From NCBI GenBank assembly GCA_030378005.1, contig JAUCGF010000002.1:1-64000 (forward strand): a DNA stretch of 64,000 bases, written 5' to 3'. Below the pieces are notes generated by a model. That model did no database searches, was not told the DNA's origin, and saw only the letters and a program-made list of their open reading frames with translations. The position numbers and the translations under genes are program-made. The DNA is from Desulfococcaceae bacterium HSG9 (lineage in GTDB: Bacteria > Desulfobacterota > Desulfobacteria > Desulfobacterales > JAUCGF01). Shown here one piece after another: positions 45,615 to 54,205 of this stretch (positions are counted from its first letter, which is position 1; the number at the start of each line of letters is the position of its first letter).

Positions 45615-46883
45615 ATGGCTGAAAGGAAGGCGATTTTGAAGTTTCGCTCGTTGATGTCACCGGCCAATAGGGTTCTTTTTCTGACATGGCTTTTATTTGG
45701 GATGTACTATTTGAACCGGTTCAATTATTCACCTGTAATCCCTCTTCTCAGAGCGGAACTCGAAATTTCAAACGCCTGGGCGGGAGGCTTGATGGCCTTT
45801 TTCTTCATCGCCTACACGATTTTTCAGTTGCCTGCCGGTCAGTTGAGCGATCACTTCGGGCCTCGTAAAATCCTTACGGCAGGAGCCTTTATTTCGATCA
45901 CCGGAAATATCATTTTCAGCCAGGGTACCGGTTTCGCTATGTTAGCGGCCGGTCAGTTGATCAACGGTATGGGACAGGCTCTGGGGTGGAGTTCGGCAAT
46001 CAAGATGGTGGTCAATTGGTTTCCAAAGGCAAGACGAGGCACGGCAATCGGTTTTTTTATCACATGTGTGACCGCAGGCAGCAGTGCCGGAATCAGGCTT
46101 TCCGGCTTTCTGGGAGATCACTTGGGATGGCGCAGTTCTTTCATTATCCCTCCTCTGATGATGGCTGCAACTGTTCTGATTTTCTGGATATTTGTCAGGG
46201 ACACCCCTAGTGAGCGAGGCCTGCCGAATTTTGAAGATGAAACCGACTTGGAAAAACAGATCGACAGCGATCCGAAGTCAGGGCTTTATGCGGTTCTGAC
46301 AAACCGTGTTTTGTGGATCGTGGCGCTGGTTTATTTTTTCTTTGTTTACGTTCAGTTCGGCTGCCTTGTCTGGCTTCCGTCTTTCCTTAAAGAAAGTTAT
46401 GCCATGTCCGTAGATCGAGCAAGCACAATCGCTTCTCTTGTTCTGCTACCCGGAATGTTTGCGTCTCCTTTGACCGGTTTTCTTTCAGACTATTATTTCG
46501 GAGGAAGGCGCAAACCTCTACTTCTTATAGGGCTGATTGTTCTTTCGGGTGCGGCCCTGGTTTTATCCTTCCGTATCAATATCGCTTTTGCCGCAGTGCT
46601 GCTCGCGGTTTTAGGACTGATGCTCCTTATGCCGGATATTCTATTGGCGGCCTTTCCTTCGGACATAATGTCAAGAAAATTGACGGGCACCGCCATGGGC
46701 TTTCTGGCGACCTTCACCAGTATAGCCGGTATTATCACCACACCTCTTTCCGGGAAAATTGTCGATCTGTTCAATTCATACAGAGCTTTGTTTTTATCTT
46801 TTGCCATTATGGCGCTTATCAGTGCTGTCCTTGCCCTTTTTATCAATGAAAAAAAATTTCACAAAGGTGAAAAAGAGGCGTAG
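45615..46883 (+). CDS. MFS transporter
   Basis: The 422-residue protein has twelve predicted helices in two halves. GQLSDHFGPRKILTAGAFIS is the loop 2-3 motif of the major facilitator superfamily, and GFLSDYYFGGRRKPLL is the matching one in the second half. ACS- or OPA-like anion symporters have this size. The regulator upstream suggests a carbon source or organic acid as substrate. The MttB fragment downstream hints at a former methylamine or betaine context, but this is speculative. Confidence 0.92.
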   Translation: MAERKAILKFRSLMSPANRVLFLTWLLFGMYYLNRFNYSPVIPLLRAELEISNAWAGGLMAFFFIAYTIFQLPAGQLSDHFGPRKILTAGAFISITGNIIFSQGTGFAMLAAGQLINGMGQALGWSSAIKMVVNWFPKARRGTAIGFFITCVTAGSSAGIRLSGFLGDHLGWRSSFIIPPLMMAATVLIFWIFVRDTPSERGLPNFEDETDLEKQIDSDPKSGLYAVLTNRVLWIVALVYFFFVYVQFGCLVWLPSFLKESYAMSVDRASTIASLVLLPGMFASPLTGFLSDYYFGGRRKPLLLIGLIVLSGAALVLSFRINIAFAAVLLAVLGLMLLMPDILLAAFPSDIMSRKLTGTAMGFLATFTSIAGIITTPLSGKIVDLFNSYRALFLSFAIMALISAVLALFINEKKFHKGEKEA

Positions 46884-46907
46884 TCATTTAGGATCAGCGA
46901 CAAAATA

Positions 46908-47180
46908 ATGCGAGTGATTGAAAATATATCGCTCTTCATTGAAGGGCATCTGTTGTGGATTGTCTCGATCATATTCATCATAGGAATTGTGTTCAGGGCA
47001 GCTTTTTTTATAATAGCAACCCTGAAAGGCAATGAATCTGCCTGTTATCGTCGCAAACCGCAAACGATTCTGCTTAATTTCGGACGCGTGTTCTTCCCTT
47101 TTCATAAAGCGTTTGTCAAAAAACCTGTTTACACAATACTGCAGTGCTGTTTCAAGGCAGGCGGCATGAGAATCGGTTGA
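46908..47180 (+). pseudogene. N-terminal fragment of a NarI/HmcE-like membrane cytochrome subunit
   Basis: The 90-codon frame begins with one membrane helix (FIEGHLLWIVSIIFIIGIVF) and then FGRVFFPFHKAFVKKPVYTI, which resembles the region between the first helices of gamma-type heme b membrane subunits. The sequence after that is unrelated and the frame ends. The rest of the ~250-residue protein is missing. A minus-strand frame over the same bases is a shadow. Confidence 0.5.
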
Positions 47181-47181
47181 G

Positions 47182-47436
47182 ATGGCCGGAATCAATTGGG
47201 GAGGCGCAGATCATATTAAGGATAAACCTGTTATTATTTCTGTTATCAGTTCACTTTCCCCCCTTCAATATTCCGGTGAGATGGCGGGCGCTCTGATTGA
47301 ATATGCGCGGCATGGCCAGGCCGTATTGATCGGGCTTTTGATGATGGTGGGTTCCACCGGCCCCGTGACGCTTGCCGGTCTTATGGCATTGCAAAATAAT
47401 GATTTCAGAAATTTAAACCAATCGGCTTCAGTATGA
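47182..47436 (+). pseudogene. Fragment of MttB-family methyltransferase
   Basis: SSLSPLQYSGEMAGALIEYA and GQAVLIGLLMMVGSTGPVTL, followed by AGLMALQN, match a central part of trimethylamine methyltransferase (MttB superfamily) proteins, which are ~480 residues long. Only ~85 residues remain, and the end NDFRNLNQSASV is unrelated. No pyrrolysine codon is seen in this piece. It starts 2 bases after the preceding fragment and is followed by a family G half repeat. Confidence 0.7.
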
Positions 47437-47500
47437 TTCAATATCAGTAGATCGAAAAGTTTATGAAATACAGCTAAAATAGCGCTAAATATGTGAAAGT

Positions 47501-47974
47501 CTATAGCGATTGAATAGAGAGCGCAATTATCACATAGCGTAAACATTTTCCTGTCGTTACCAGCAGCAAAAAAGCACCAAAATTGATTTTCAGCAAGCCG
47601 GCGGCAACAGTCAATGGATCTCCGATAATCGGAACCCAGGCAAAACATAAACTGAACAAACCATATTTTTTAAAACGTTTCTCTGCATGATGGATTTCAT
47701 CAGCGGAAAGGCGCAGCCATCTTTGCAACACCAGCTTGTTACCATGATAACCCAAACCATAGTTCACGATAGCGCCTAAAACATTACCGGCTGTACCTAT
47801 GGCAACCACATTAACAGTATTGTAGTTATTTAGCAGCAGGAGGCTCAATAAAAATTCGGAGCTGAATGGGAGTATCGTTGCCGCTAAAAAAGAAGCGATA
47901 AAAAGAGTGCTATAACCATGTTCGGTAAAAAGGCGAAGCGTTGATTCAGAAATGAACATTGTGTTTTGCACCAT
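47501..47974 (-). CDS. YqaA/DedA-like (VTT domain) membrane protein
   Basis: The 157-residue protein has the SNARE-associated/VTT pattern: YSTLFIASFLAATILPFSSE, then GNVLGAIVNYGLGYHG and RFKKYGLFSLCFAWVPIIGD. The re-entrant loop residues FxPxxSE are seen in FLAATILPFSSE. YqaA-type proteins are short members of the DedA/VTT superfamily, which act as lipid flippases or transporters. It is a single gene of normal length. Confidence 0.88.
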   Translation of the reverse strand: MVQNTMFISESTLRLFTEHGYSTLFIASFLAATILPFSSEFLLSLLLLNNYNTVNVVAIGTAGNVLGAIVNYGLGYHGNKLVLQRWLRLSADEIHHAEKRFKKYGLFSLCFAWVPIIGDPLTVAAGLLKINFGAFLLLVTTGKCLRYVIIALSIQSL

Positions 47975-48281
47975 TCGTAAAAAAGCTATTGCAAAAAATT
48001 CATAAGCAGCGTATTAAAAAAGTATTCTTTGTACGAAGGGCCGATACAATTTTCCTCTTAATTTTTTTACACAATGGCCATAGGCACCGTCACAGTTCCA
48101 TGATAGCTGCCTGGTCAGGGATTTCCAAATAAATAAACTCCCCCATTTCAGCCGTGATGTAAGAAGCGTGAGCCATAATACATCTGTTTGTTCAATACGA
48201 TCACGGTGCGTTAGGCTCTGCTGACACACCCTATTTTGGGGTATATTATTTATTGGGAAATCTCTTACTATGGAGTGCATT
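47975..48281. other. 307-base gap, possible decayed coding sequence
   Basis: This region between the DedA-like gene and the response regulator shows a minus-strand stretch with protein-like composition (a frame starting near 48174, ATG followed by AHASYITAEMGEFIYLEIP) broken by stops. No family is recognised. The ribosome-binding site GGAGTG of the response regulator is at its right end. Confidence 0.35.
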
Positions 48282-48647
48282 ATGAAAAAGAAAATATTAA
48301 TCATTGATGATTCTTACGATGTTCGCACATTGGTTACTGAACTTTTGAAATCGGAGTACGAAGTGTTCGCCGTTGAAAACTGGGCTGATTCGCTTAGTTA
48401 TGTTTATAAGGAAAATATTGACCTGATTCTGTTGGATTATAATATGCCGGGCTTTAAGGGTGACAAAGTCGCCCGATTATTCCAGAATAGTTCGCCTGAT
48501 TATCCCTTGAAAATTGTTTTGTTTTCGTCTATTGATGAATCTGATTTAAAAAAAATCGCCCGTGAAGTCGGCGTTACCGGTTATATCCCGAAAACATTTG
48601 AAAAACGATTGTTGCTAATGCGCATAAAACGGTTTATTGATGCGTAA
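48282..48647 (+). CDS. Single-domain response regulator
   Basis: The ATG at 48282 is chosen because GGAG lies 7 bases upstream; a longer frame starts 12 bases earlier. The 121-residue receiver domain has the acidic pair Asp9-Asp10, phospho-acceptor Asp52 in LILLDYNMPG, Ser82 and Lys104 in GYIPK. There is no output domain. It is followed at 34 bases by the metallo-beta-lactamase/cyclic-nucleotide-binding protein, which may be its target. No histidine kinase is adjacent. Confidence 0.92.
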   Translation: MKKKILIIDDSYDVRTLVTELLKSEYEVFAVENWADSLSYVYKENIDLILLDYNMPGFKGDKVARLFQNSSPDYPLKIVLFSSIDESDLKKIAREVGVTGYIPKTFEKRLLLMRIKRFIDA

Positions 48648-48680
48648 AATTTCAAACTTTAAATTTCAAACTCAAATGCT
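48648..48680 (+). repeat. AAACTT-type repeats before the MBL gene
   Basis: AATTTCAAACTTTAAATTTC then AAACTCAAATGCT precedes the ATG at 48681. There is no purine-rich ribosome-binding site, as at 35578 and 57891. Confidence 0.6.
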
Positions 48681-50885
48681 ATGGCCAAAATCATAAAAGT
48701 CAAGGTTACCACCAAAGTATGGTTTGTTTCGATTCCGGAAGCCGGAATTTATATTTTATGCGGATGCCCGGCGGATAGTATTAAGCATTTAATCAAGCAG
48801 GGCCTGATTTTCACTAAGGATGCAAATGGTGTTATTTACGAAACCGGGCCGAATGTGGTCTTGCTTTCAGATGTATTGTTGCAAAACGGAACATTTTCCA
48901 ACCTGGCGGAATTTCCGGTTTTACAAATGCTATACCGTCAAGGCATGATTTTACCAAATCATCCTAACAATACAGGTGTCAAACCGATGCTTATCGGTGC
49001 TGACGAACAAGTTCGGGCACAACTGCAATATATCTATCGCGGGAATTATGGATTGGTGTCCGAAGAGGAAATCTGTGAAGCCGGACCGCCCGATAAAAAC
49101 AATCCGCAGGAGGATGCCCATGAAATAATGCGCCTGAAATTAAAATTTGCATTCGGTGCCATTCGACGGCCCGAAGAGCTGATTGATTCGCGTATCATTG
49201 ATGGTCTGCCCGTTGAAATCAGAAACGGTGTCATGGTTCTGCGGCTGAGTCGCAATGTGTTTGAAATTCGATACAAGGACGAAGCGGTTACAGTTAATCT
49301 GAACTTGGAACCGAATGAACATTACGGCGTACCTTATCCACTGAATTTTCAACGTATGAAAAGAGAATATTTTGCGGTCGTCCATGCCGGGGAAGGCGAT
49401 GGTTGGAACGTCAATCATCCATGTATGTCCAGTATTATCATGTTTCAGGGCAAAATCTATCTGCTTGATGCCGGCCCGGATGTTATATTCAGCCTGATGG
49501 CCCTTGGAGTCGGCGTAAATGAAATTGAAGGGATTTTCCACACTCATTGCCATGACGATCATTTCGCCGGTTTTACAACCCTCATGCGCTCTGATCATCG
49601 TATTAAGTATTATGCAGCATCCCTGGTGCGGGCTTCAGTGTCAAAAAAGCTGGCCGCTTTGATGAGCATCGATGAAGAAGCATTGTACGATTATTTTGAC
49701 GTCCATGACCTTGATTTTAATGTGTGGAACGAAATTGATGGATTGGAAGTCAAACCTATTTTATCACCGCATCCGGTGGAAACCAGTATTTTTTATTTTC
49801 GTACGGTTTGGGGCAAAGACTACCGCACTTACGCCCACCTTGCAGATGTTATCGGTTTGGATACTTTAAAAGACATGGTTACTGATGATGATTCGGAAAT
49901 TGGTTTATCCGCCGCTAAATTCGAAGAAGTTAAAGAAAATTATCTGATGGAAGCGAATTTAAAGAAAATTGACATCGGCGGAGGAATGATTCATGGCAGT
50001 GCTGATGATTTTAAAAAGGATCGCTCTGATAAGATTGTTTTGTCGCATACTTCGGCAGACCTGACCAATGCACAAAAAGAAATCGGCTCCGGCGCACCTT
50101 TCGGCATGACAGATGTTATTATCGCTACGACAGTTTCTTATGATCGGATGTTTGCACAGAATTTTTTACAATCCTATTTCCCTGAAACACCACAGTATCA
50201 ATTGGAAATCCTGTTAAATAATGATTATGTTTCGTTTAATCCCGGTTCTATCCTGATCAGAGATGGTTATTACAGCAAAAATGTTTACCTGATTCTGAAT
50301 GGCAATGTGGAATGGATTCAAACCGATATCGGCAGACATTATATGCTTTCATCCGGTGCTTTAATCGGAGATATCGCCCTTATGGACAATGTTGTCAACC
50401 AGGGCGCTTTTCGCGCTCTTAATTGTGTTCAAACCTTGCGCCTTCCGGCTATTTTGTATTTGAACTTTGTAAAATACAATCATTTGTACCATAAAATAAA
50501 ACGGTTGCAAGCCAGACGGGAATGTTTGCAAAAAGCCTGGTTGTTCGGTGAAATCGTTTCTTACCCCATCCAGATGAAAATTGCAGATGAAATGCGCGCA
50601 TACCAGTACCCGGATAACCTGACGATTCAACCTGAAATGGAAAAGAAGCTTTACCTGATTGAAAAAGGCAAAGCGTTGCGCTTAAATGATGGAGGTGAGT
50701 CGGATACACTGGAAGCCGGTGATTTTTTCGGTGAGGAAGATATCCTTTTCGGTCAGCCTCCCAAATATAAGGTTCGTTTTGTCGAAGCTGCTAACCTGTA
50801 CAGCATACCGGCTGCTATCTTATTGGAAGTTCCGGTCGTGCGCTGGAAACTCTATGAAACCTATCAGAAACGTTCAGAGAACTAA
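48681..50885 (+). CDS. Metallo-beta-lactamase fold protein with two cNMP-binding-like domains
   Basis: The 734-residue protein has an N-terminal region of ~230 residues with no clear family, then a metallo-beta-lactamase fold (HPCMSSIIMFQGKIYLLDAG and FHTHCHDDHFAG, His289-x-His291-x-Asp293-His294). At about 510-610 a cNMP-binding-like domain appears (NPGSILIRDGYYSKNVYLIL, then SSGALIGDIALMDN). A second one, at about 640-730, is more divergent (GDFFGEEDILFGQ). It is a cytoplasmic hydrolase, probably of a nucleotide or phosphoester, that may be controlled by a cyclic nucleotide. The response regulator upstream suggests a two-gene signalling unit. Confidence 0.82.
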   Translation: MAKIIKVKVTTKVWFVSIPEAGIYILCGCPADSIKHLIKQGLIFTKDANGVIYETGPNVVLLSDVLLQNGTFSNLAEFPVLQMLYRQGMILPNHPNNTGVKPMLIGADEQVRAQLQYIYRGNYGLVSEEEICEAGPPDKNNPQEDAHEIMRLKLKFAFGAIRRPEELIDSRIIDGLPVEIRNGVMVLRLSRNVFEIRYKDEAVTVNLNLEPNEHYGVPYPLNFQRMKREYFAVVHAGEGDGWNVNHPCMSSIIMFQGKIYLLDAGPDVIFSLMALGVGVNEIEGIFHTHCHDDHFAGFTTLMRSDHRIKYYAASLVRASVSKKLAALMSIDEEALYDYFDVHDLDFNVWNEIDGLEVKPILSPHPVETSIFYFRTVWGKDYRTYAHLADVIGLDTLKDMVTDDDSEIGLSAAKFEEVKENYLMEANLKKIDIGGGMIHGSADDFKKDRSDKIVLSHTSADLTNAQKEIGSGAPFGMTDVIIATTVSYDRMFAQNFLQSYFPETPQYQLEILLNNDYVSFNPGSILIRDGYYSKNVYLILNGNVEWIQTDIGRHYMLSSGALIGDIALMDNVVNQGAFRALNCVQTLRLPAILYLNFVKYNHLYHKIKRLQARRECLQKAWLFGEIVSYPIQMKIADEMRAYQYPDNLTIQPEMEKKLYLIEKGKALRLNDGGESDTLEAGDFFGEEDILFGQPPKYKVRFVEAANLYSIPAAILLEVPVVRWKLYETYQKRSEN

Positions 50886-50903
50886 GGAATTTTCCCCCCA
50901 ATA

Positions 50904-51065
50904 ATATCAGTAGATGGAAAATTCAGGAGTGCAAAAATTAAGTGTGACGATTTTCAGCATCCGGCACCCCCGGATGCTTGCAGATTCAGGTGTCGGCAAA
51001 AAACCTCTTCGCTTAATTTTTGCGCTCCATACCGTATTTTCAGGCATTTTCAATCTACTGAATAT
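50904..51065. repeat. Complete palindromic repeat family F
   Basis: The left end ATATCAGTAGATGGAAAATT and right end TTTTCAATCTACTGAATAT are inverted; the next words AGGAGTGCAAAAATTAAG and CTTAATTTTTGCGCTCC are also paired. The core has CATCCGGCACCCCCGGATG, a further hairpin. Half copies lie near 6787-6833 and 43915-43972. No gene is inside. Confidence 0.8.
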
Positions 51066-51115
51066 ATCTGAATTGTAAGGCGGAGAGCAACGAAACCTGC
51101 CATAAATCAAATATA

Positions 51116-51931
51116 ATGACACGCCTGAGACAAAAAACAGATGTTTTTGTAGCGAAATTCTTTACCAAATTTCCCTGGCTGCTCAAGCAGTGGTCACAAA
51201 AGGCAAAATTCATTGAGCTCTCAGACTCTCCCTGGACACAGTTAACCAAAGAAACAGCTCACTGCCGTTTGGCACTGATTACAACGGGAGGAGTCCATTT
51301 GACATCCCAGACTCCTTTTGACATGAATGATCCGTTTGGCGATCCGACTTACCGGGAAATCCCTTATGACACCGCTTTAACCGATTTGATGATCACGCAT
51401 AATTATTATGATCATAGGGATGCGGATAAAGATATTGACATTATACTGCCAATCCGGCGCGTACGTGATTTGGTTATGGCCGGAGATATCGGTGAAGTCA
51501 ATCACAGGCACTTTTCGTTCATGGGACATATTTCCAAACATCATATCAATACATTGATACAAGATTCGGCTCCGACAGTTGCCGCAGCTTTGATCAAAGA
51601 TGCTGTGGATATTGTCCTATTAACTCCTGCGTGAGGAATTTGTAATCAATCCGTGGGATTGATTCAACGTGTAATTGAGGCGGCCGGAATCGTAACGATT
51701 TCTATTACACTTTCCAGGGAAATTACACAAAAGGTGCGACCGCCACGCGCGCTTTACACCGGCTTTCCACTCGGCCATCCCCTCGGCTTTGCCGGCCAAA
51801 GCTTTCGTCAACTTCAGGTTCTGCGTCAGATGTTGAAATATCTTCAAAAAATCAAAACACCAGGCACGATTGTCGAGGCTGATTTATCAGTTAGCACCGA
51901 CCCTTTGACTGCCTGCAATTCTTGCGGCTGA
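51116..51931 (+). CDS. UGA-containing selenoprotein, GrdB-related (glycine/betaine reductase family)
   Basis: Two open frames in the same phase are joined by a single TGA at 51632-51634. Read as selenocysteine it gives 271 residues with Sec173 in LLTPA-U-GIC. Both sides belong to one family: before the TGA, LALITTGGVHLTSQTPFDMN and RHFSFMGHISKHHINTLIQD; after it, NQSVGLIQRVIEAAGIVTIS. Homologues of this short selenoprotein B-like group carry Cys or Sec at this place (U/C-P/G-x-C). A stem-loop follows the TGA. The role is probably a redox or reductase-linked activity; it is not the full GrdB reductase subunit. The start is at 51116 without a ribosome-binding site. Confidence 0.88.
51644..51664 (+). 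promoter_or_regulatory. Bacterial SECIS hairpin
   Basis: Nine bases after the TGA begins a perfect 9-bp stem, AATCAATCC and GGATTGATT, with the apical loop GTG (51653-51655). Apical loop distance to the UGA is 18 bases, inside the window used by bacterial SelB-dependent SECIS elements. The hairpin lies within the coding sequence, as expected in bacteria. Confidence 0.82.
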
Positions 51932-52473
51932 AATCTTCAAAAGAAACAGGCCGGACCAATCACATTGAGCGTTTTAAGATACGGCAAAAAACAGCTCGTT
52001 CAGTCAGAAGCGCGTTATCATTTTCAAAAAACTGGTTTACTTTTTTCCAAAATTATCAATGTTTATAACTATGATGAAAACTTGTTCATAACTATGGAGT
52101 TATGAACACATTTAATAAATATGTTCATAACTCCATAGTTATGAACATTTTATAAACAATAAAAACAGTCACTAAAACAAATAAAACTAAATAGTTATAT
52201 AGTTATTAGCACAATTGACACTCTATTATAGTTCTTAGTATATTAAAAAAAAATAAAGTACTTTCCGGATGGATAGATGGGTTAAAGCCCTGAAAAAGAC
52301 ACATAAAATTCAATTGAATACAAGAAAATCCAAACATGGTAAATTTGAAAGCCCTCCGCCATTTTATATGTTCACCTGAATTAAGCTTGCTAAGACAGGC
52401 ATTTATTGATATGAAACGATCTTTAACCGAAGCAAATAAATTGTCGAACATTTAAAAAAAATGAGGAGCGATT
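51932..52473. other. 542-base gap with nested palindromes
   Basis: This AT-rich gap contains the palindromes annotated at 52083-52147. Small plus-strand frames (52271-52381 and 52336-52455) lack ribosome-binding sites and family resemblance. AAATGAGGAGCG before 52474 is the ribosome-binding site of msrAB. Confidence 0.5.
52083..52147. promoter_or_regulatory. Two 26-base palindromes, possible operator pair
   Basis: Positions 52083-52108 and 52122-52147 each have arms TGTTCATAACT and AGTTATGAACA around ATGG or CCAT. The two copies are inverse complements of each other, separated by 13 bases. They would suit a dimeric repressor pair or a cruciform. They lie ~330 bases before msrAB. Confidence 0.6.
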
Positions 52474-53523
52474 ATGGCCACAAAATATTTTACGGCTTTA
52501 TCCCTTTCTTTTATGTCAATAGTCACGCCGTCCGATGCGGCTGCGGCTCAATATGAGAAAGCCACATTTGCCGGAGGCTGCTTTTGGTGCATGGTACATC
52601 CCTTTGACCAGCTTGAAGGGGTGATTGAAACAATTTCCGGATATACCGACGGAACGGCTGAGAATCCCACTTACCAACAGGTTTGCAGCGGGACAACCGG
52701 TCATACCGAGGCGATTCAGATTACATACAATCCTTCTGAAATCACCTATCAGATGCTTTTAGACAAATTTTGGAAACAAATCGATCCCACTGATGCCGGC
52801 GGCCAATTCGTTGACCGGGGCAGCCAATATCGCACCGGCATATACTATCATACTGAAGAACAACGCAAGTTGGCTGAAAAAAGTAAAAAAGAACTGAACG
52901 CATCCGGAAAATATACCAGACCGGTCATCACTGAGATAAAAAAGGCCGGGAAATTTTTTAAGGCGGAAAAATATCATCAGGATTATTATAAAAAAAGTCC
53001 CATACGCTACAAAACGTATCGTCGCCATTCGGGACGGGATGCCTTTTTGGGAAAAATTTGGAAATCATCAAACGCTTCCGGCAAAAGTTTTAAAAAACCG
53101 TCTATGGAAGCGTTGCAAAAAACATTGACGCCCTTACAATATAAAGTTACTCAGGAAGATGGCACTGAGCGTCCGTTTGACAATAAATATTGGAACAATA
53201 AAGAACCCGGTATTTATGCAGACATCGTATCCGGCGAAGCATTATTCAGCTCTTTGGATAAATACGACTCTAAAACAGGATGGCCAAGTTTTTTCAAATT
53301 GCTGGAACCTGACAACATTGTTGAAAAACAAGATAACAAATTTTTTACGCAGCGTACCGAAGTACGCAGCAAACAGGCCGATTCGCATTTAGGCCATCTG
53401 TTTGATGACGGCCCGGCACCCACCGGCCGGCGTTATTGCATCAATTCGGCGGCATTGCGGTTTATTCCACAAAAGGATATGCAAAAAGAAGGGTACGGGA
53501 AGTATTTGAATTTATTTGATTAA
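52474..53523 (+). CDS. msrAB: Methionine sulfoxide reductase MsrA-MsrB fusion
   Basis: The 349-residue protein has a signal-like N-terminus, then an MsrA domain ([19 protein letters not shown], catalytic Cys) and an MsrB domain ([26 protein letters not shown] and [11 protein letters not shown] with the resolving-type catalytic Cys). It reduces both S and R sulfoxides of methionine, probably in the periplasm. A GGAGCG site is 6 bases before the start. The next gene follows closely. Confidence 0.95.
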   Translation: MATKYFTALSLSFMSIVTPSDAAAAQYEKATFAGGCFWCMVHPFDQLEGVIETISGYTDGTAENPTYQQVCSGTTGHTEAIQITYNPSEITYQMLLDKFWKQIDPTDAGGQFVDRGSQYRTGIYYHTEEQRKLAEKSKKELNASGKYTRPVITEIKKAGKFFKAEKYHQDYYKKSPIRYKTYRRHSGRDAFLGKIWKSSNASGKSFKKPSMEALQKTLTPLQYKVTQEDGTERPFDNKYWNNKEPGIYADIVSGEALFSSLDKYDSKTGWPSFFKLLEPDNIVEKQDNKFFTQRTEVRSKQADSHLGHLFDDGPAPTGRRYCINSAALRFIPQKDMQKEGYGKYLNLFD

Positions 53524-53551
53524 AAATTTCTGTTCCAACCGAAGGAGATTT

Positions 53552-54205
53552 ATGTTAAATTATATTCATTCGTTCAAAATTATTTTACCTGCCTTTATGG
53601 CGATTATATTGAGTTCCTGCTCCGCCACCCAAATAACATCTGTGTGGCAGGATGATGCTTACACTGTCGGGGCTGTAAAAAAAATCCTTGTTAAAGGAGT
53701 GGCCAAAAACCAAAGAGACAGCCGTCTTTTTGAAGATGCTTTTGTAAAACAGTTTTCTCTAAACGGTATTGAAGCATTTGTCAGCAAACGCATAATGCCC
53801 GATGTTAAACCGGAGGTTCCGGCGGAAATACAGGGCGATCTGATCGTCGAAGCGCAAAAAAGGCAAACCGATGCGTTATTGGTTGTGCATCTCACCGGTG
53901 TTGTCAAAAAAACTGTCTATCATCCACCGCGCCCTTTATTTATGTCTATGGCTTATCGTGATTCAGATTGCCGGCCCTATCATTTACGTTCCCATTTTAT
54001 GTATGAACCGTTTTATGAGCCGGAATACTACACTGAACATCATTTTTTTCAAATTGAAAGCAATCTTTACAATACTCAAACAGCGCAATTAATCTGGTCT
54101 GCCGCATCTGAAACCTTTGAACCGACTTCGATGAATGCGTTGGTTAATTCGGTCAGCGAAACGGTGATTAAAAACTTACGTGACGCGCAGTTGATTCCCA
54201 AATGA
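53552..54205 (+). CDS. Putative DUF4136-like lipoprotein
   Basis: The start at 53552 with AAGGAG 5 bases upstream gives 217 residues; a longer frame from 53516 overlaps msrAB. A lipoprotein signal ends in IILSSCSAT. The body has VKKILVKGVAKNQRDSRLFE near the start, an internal EGNG-type loop is absent, and the rest matches small outer-membrane lipoproteins of the DUF4136 type only loosely. It ends by overlapping the next gene by 4 bases. Confidence 0.7.
   Translation: MLNYIHSFKIILPAFMAIILSSCSATQITSVWQDDAYTVGAVKKILVKGVAKNQRDSRLFEDAFVKQFSLNGIEAFVSKRIMPDVKPEVPAEIQGDLIVEAQKRQTDALLVVHLTGVVKKTVYHPPRPLFMSMAYRDSDCRPYHLRSHFMYEPFYEPEYYTEHHFFQIESNLYNTQTAQLIWSAASETFEPTSMNALVNSVSETVIKNLRDAQLIPK

Noticed and set aside
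46884-47195. A 103-codon minus-strand frame
   Set aside because: It overlaps the plus-strand NarI-like fragment and has no family features.
51653-51931. A separate 92-residue gene starting at a GTG after the selenoprotein TGA
   Set aside because: The GTG is the loop of the SECIS stem, in phase with the upstream frame, and the protein family spans the TGA.
52271-52455. Small genes between the selenoprotein and msrAB
   Set aside because: Frames of 36-39 codons without ribosome-binding sites or recognisable family; base composition is that of spacer DNA.
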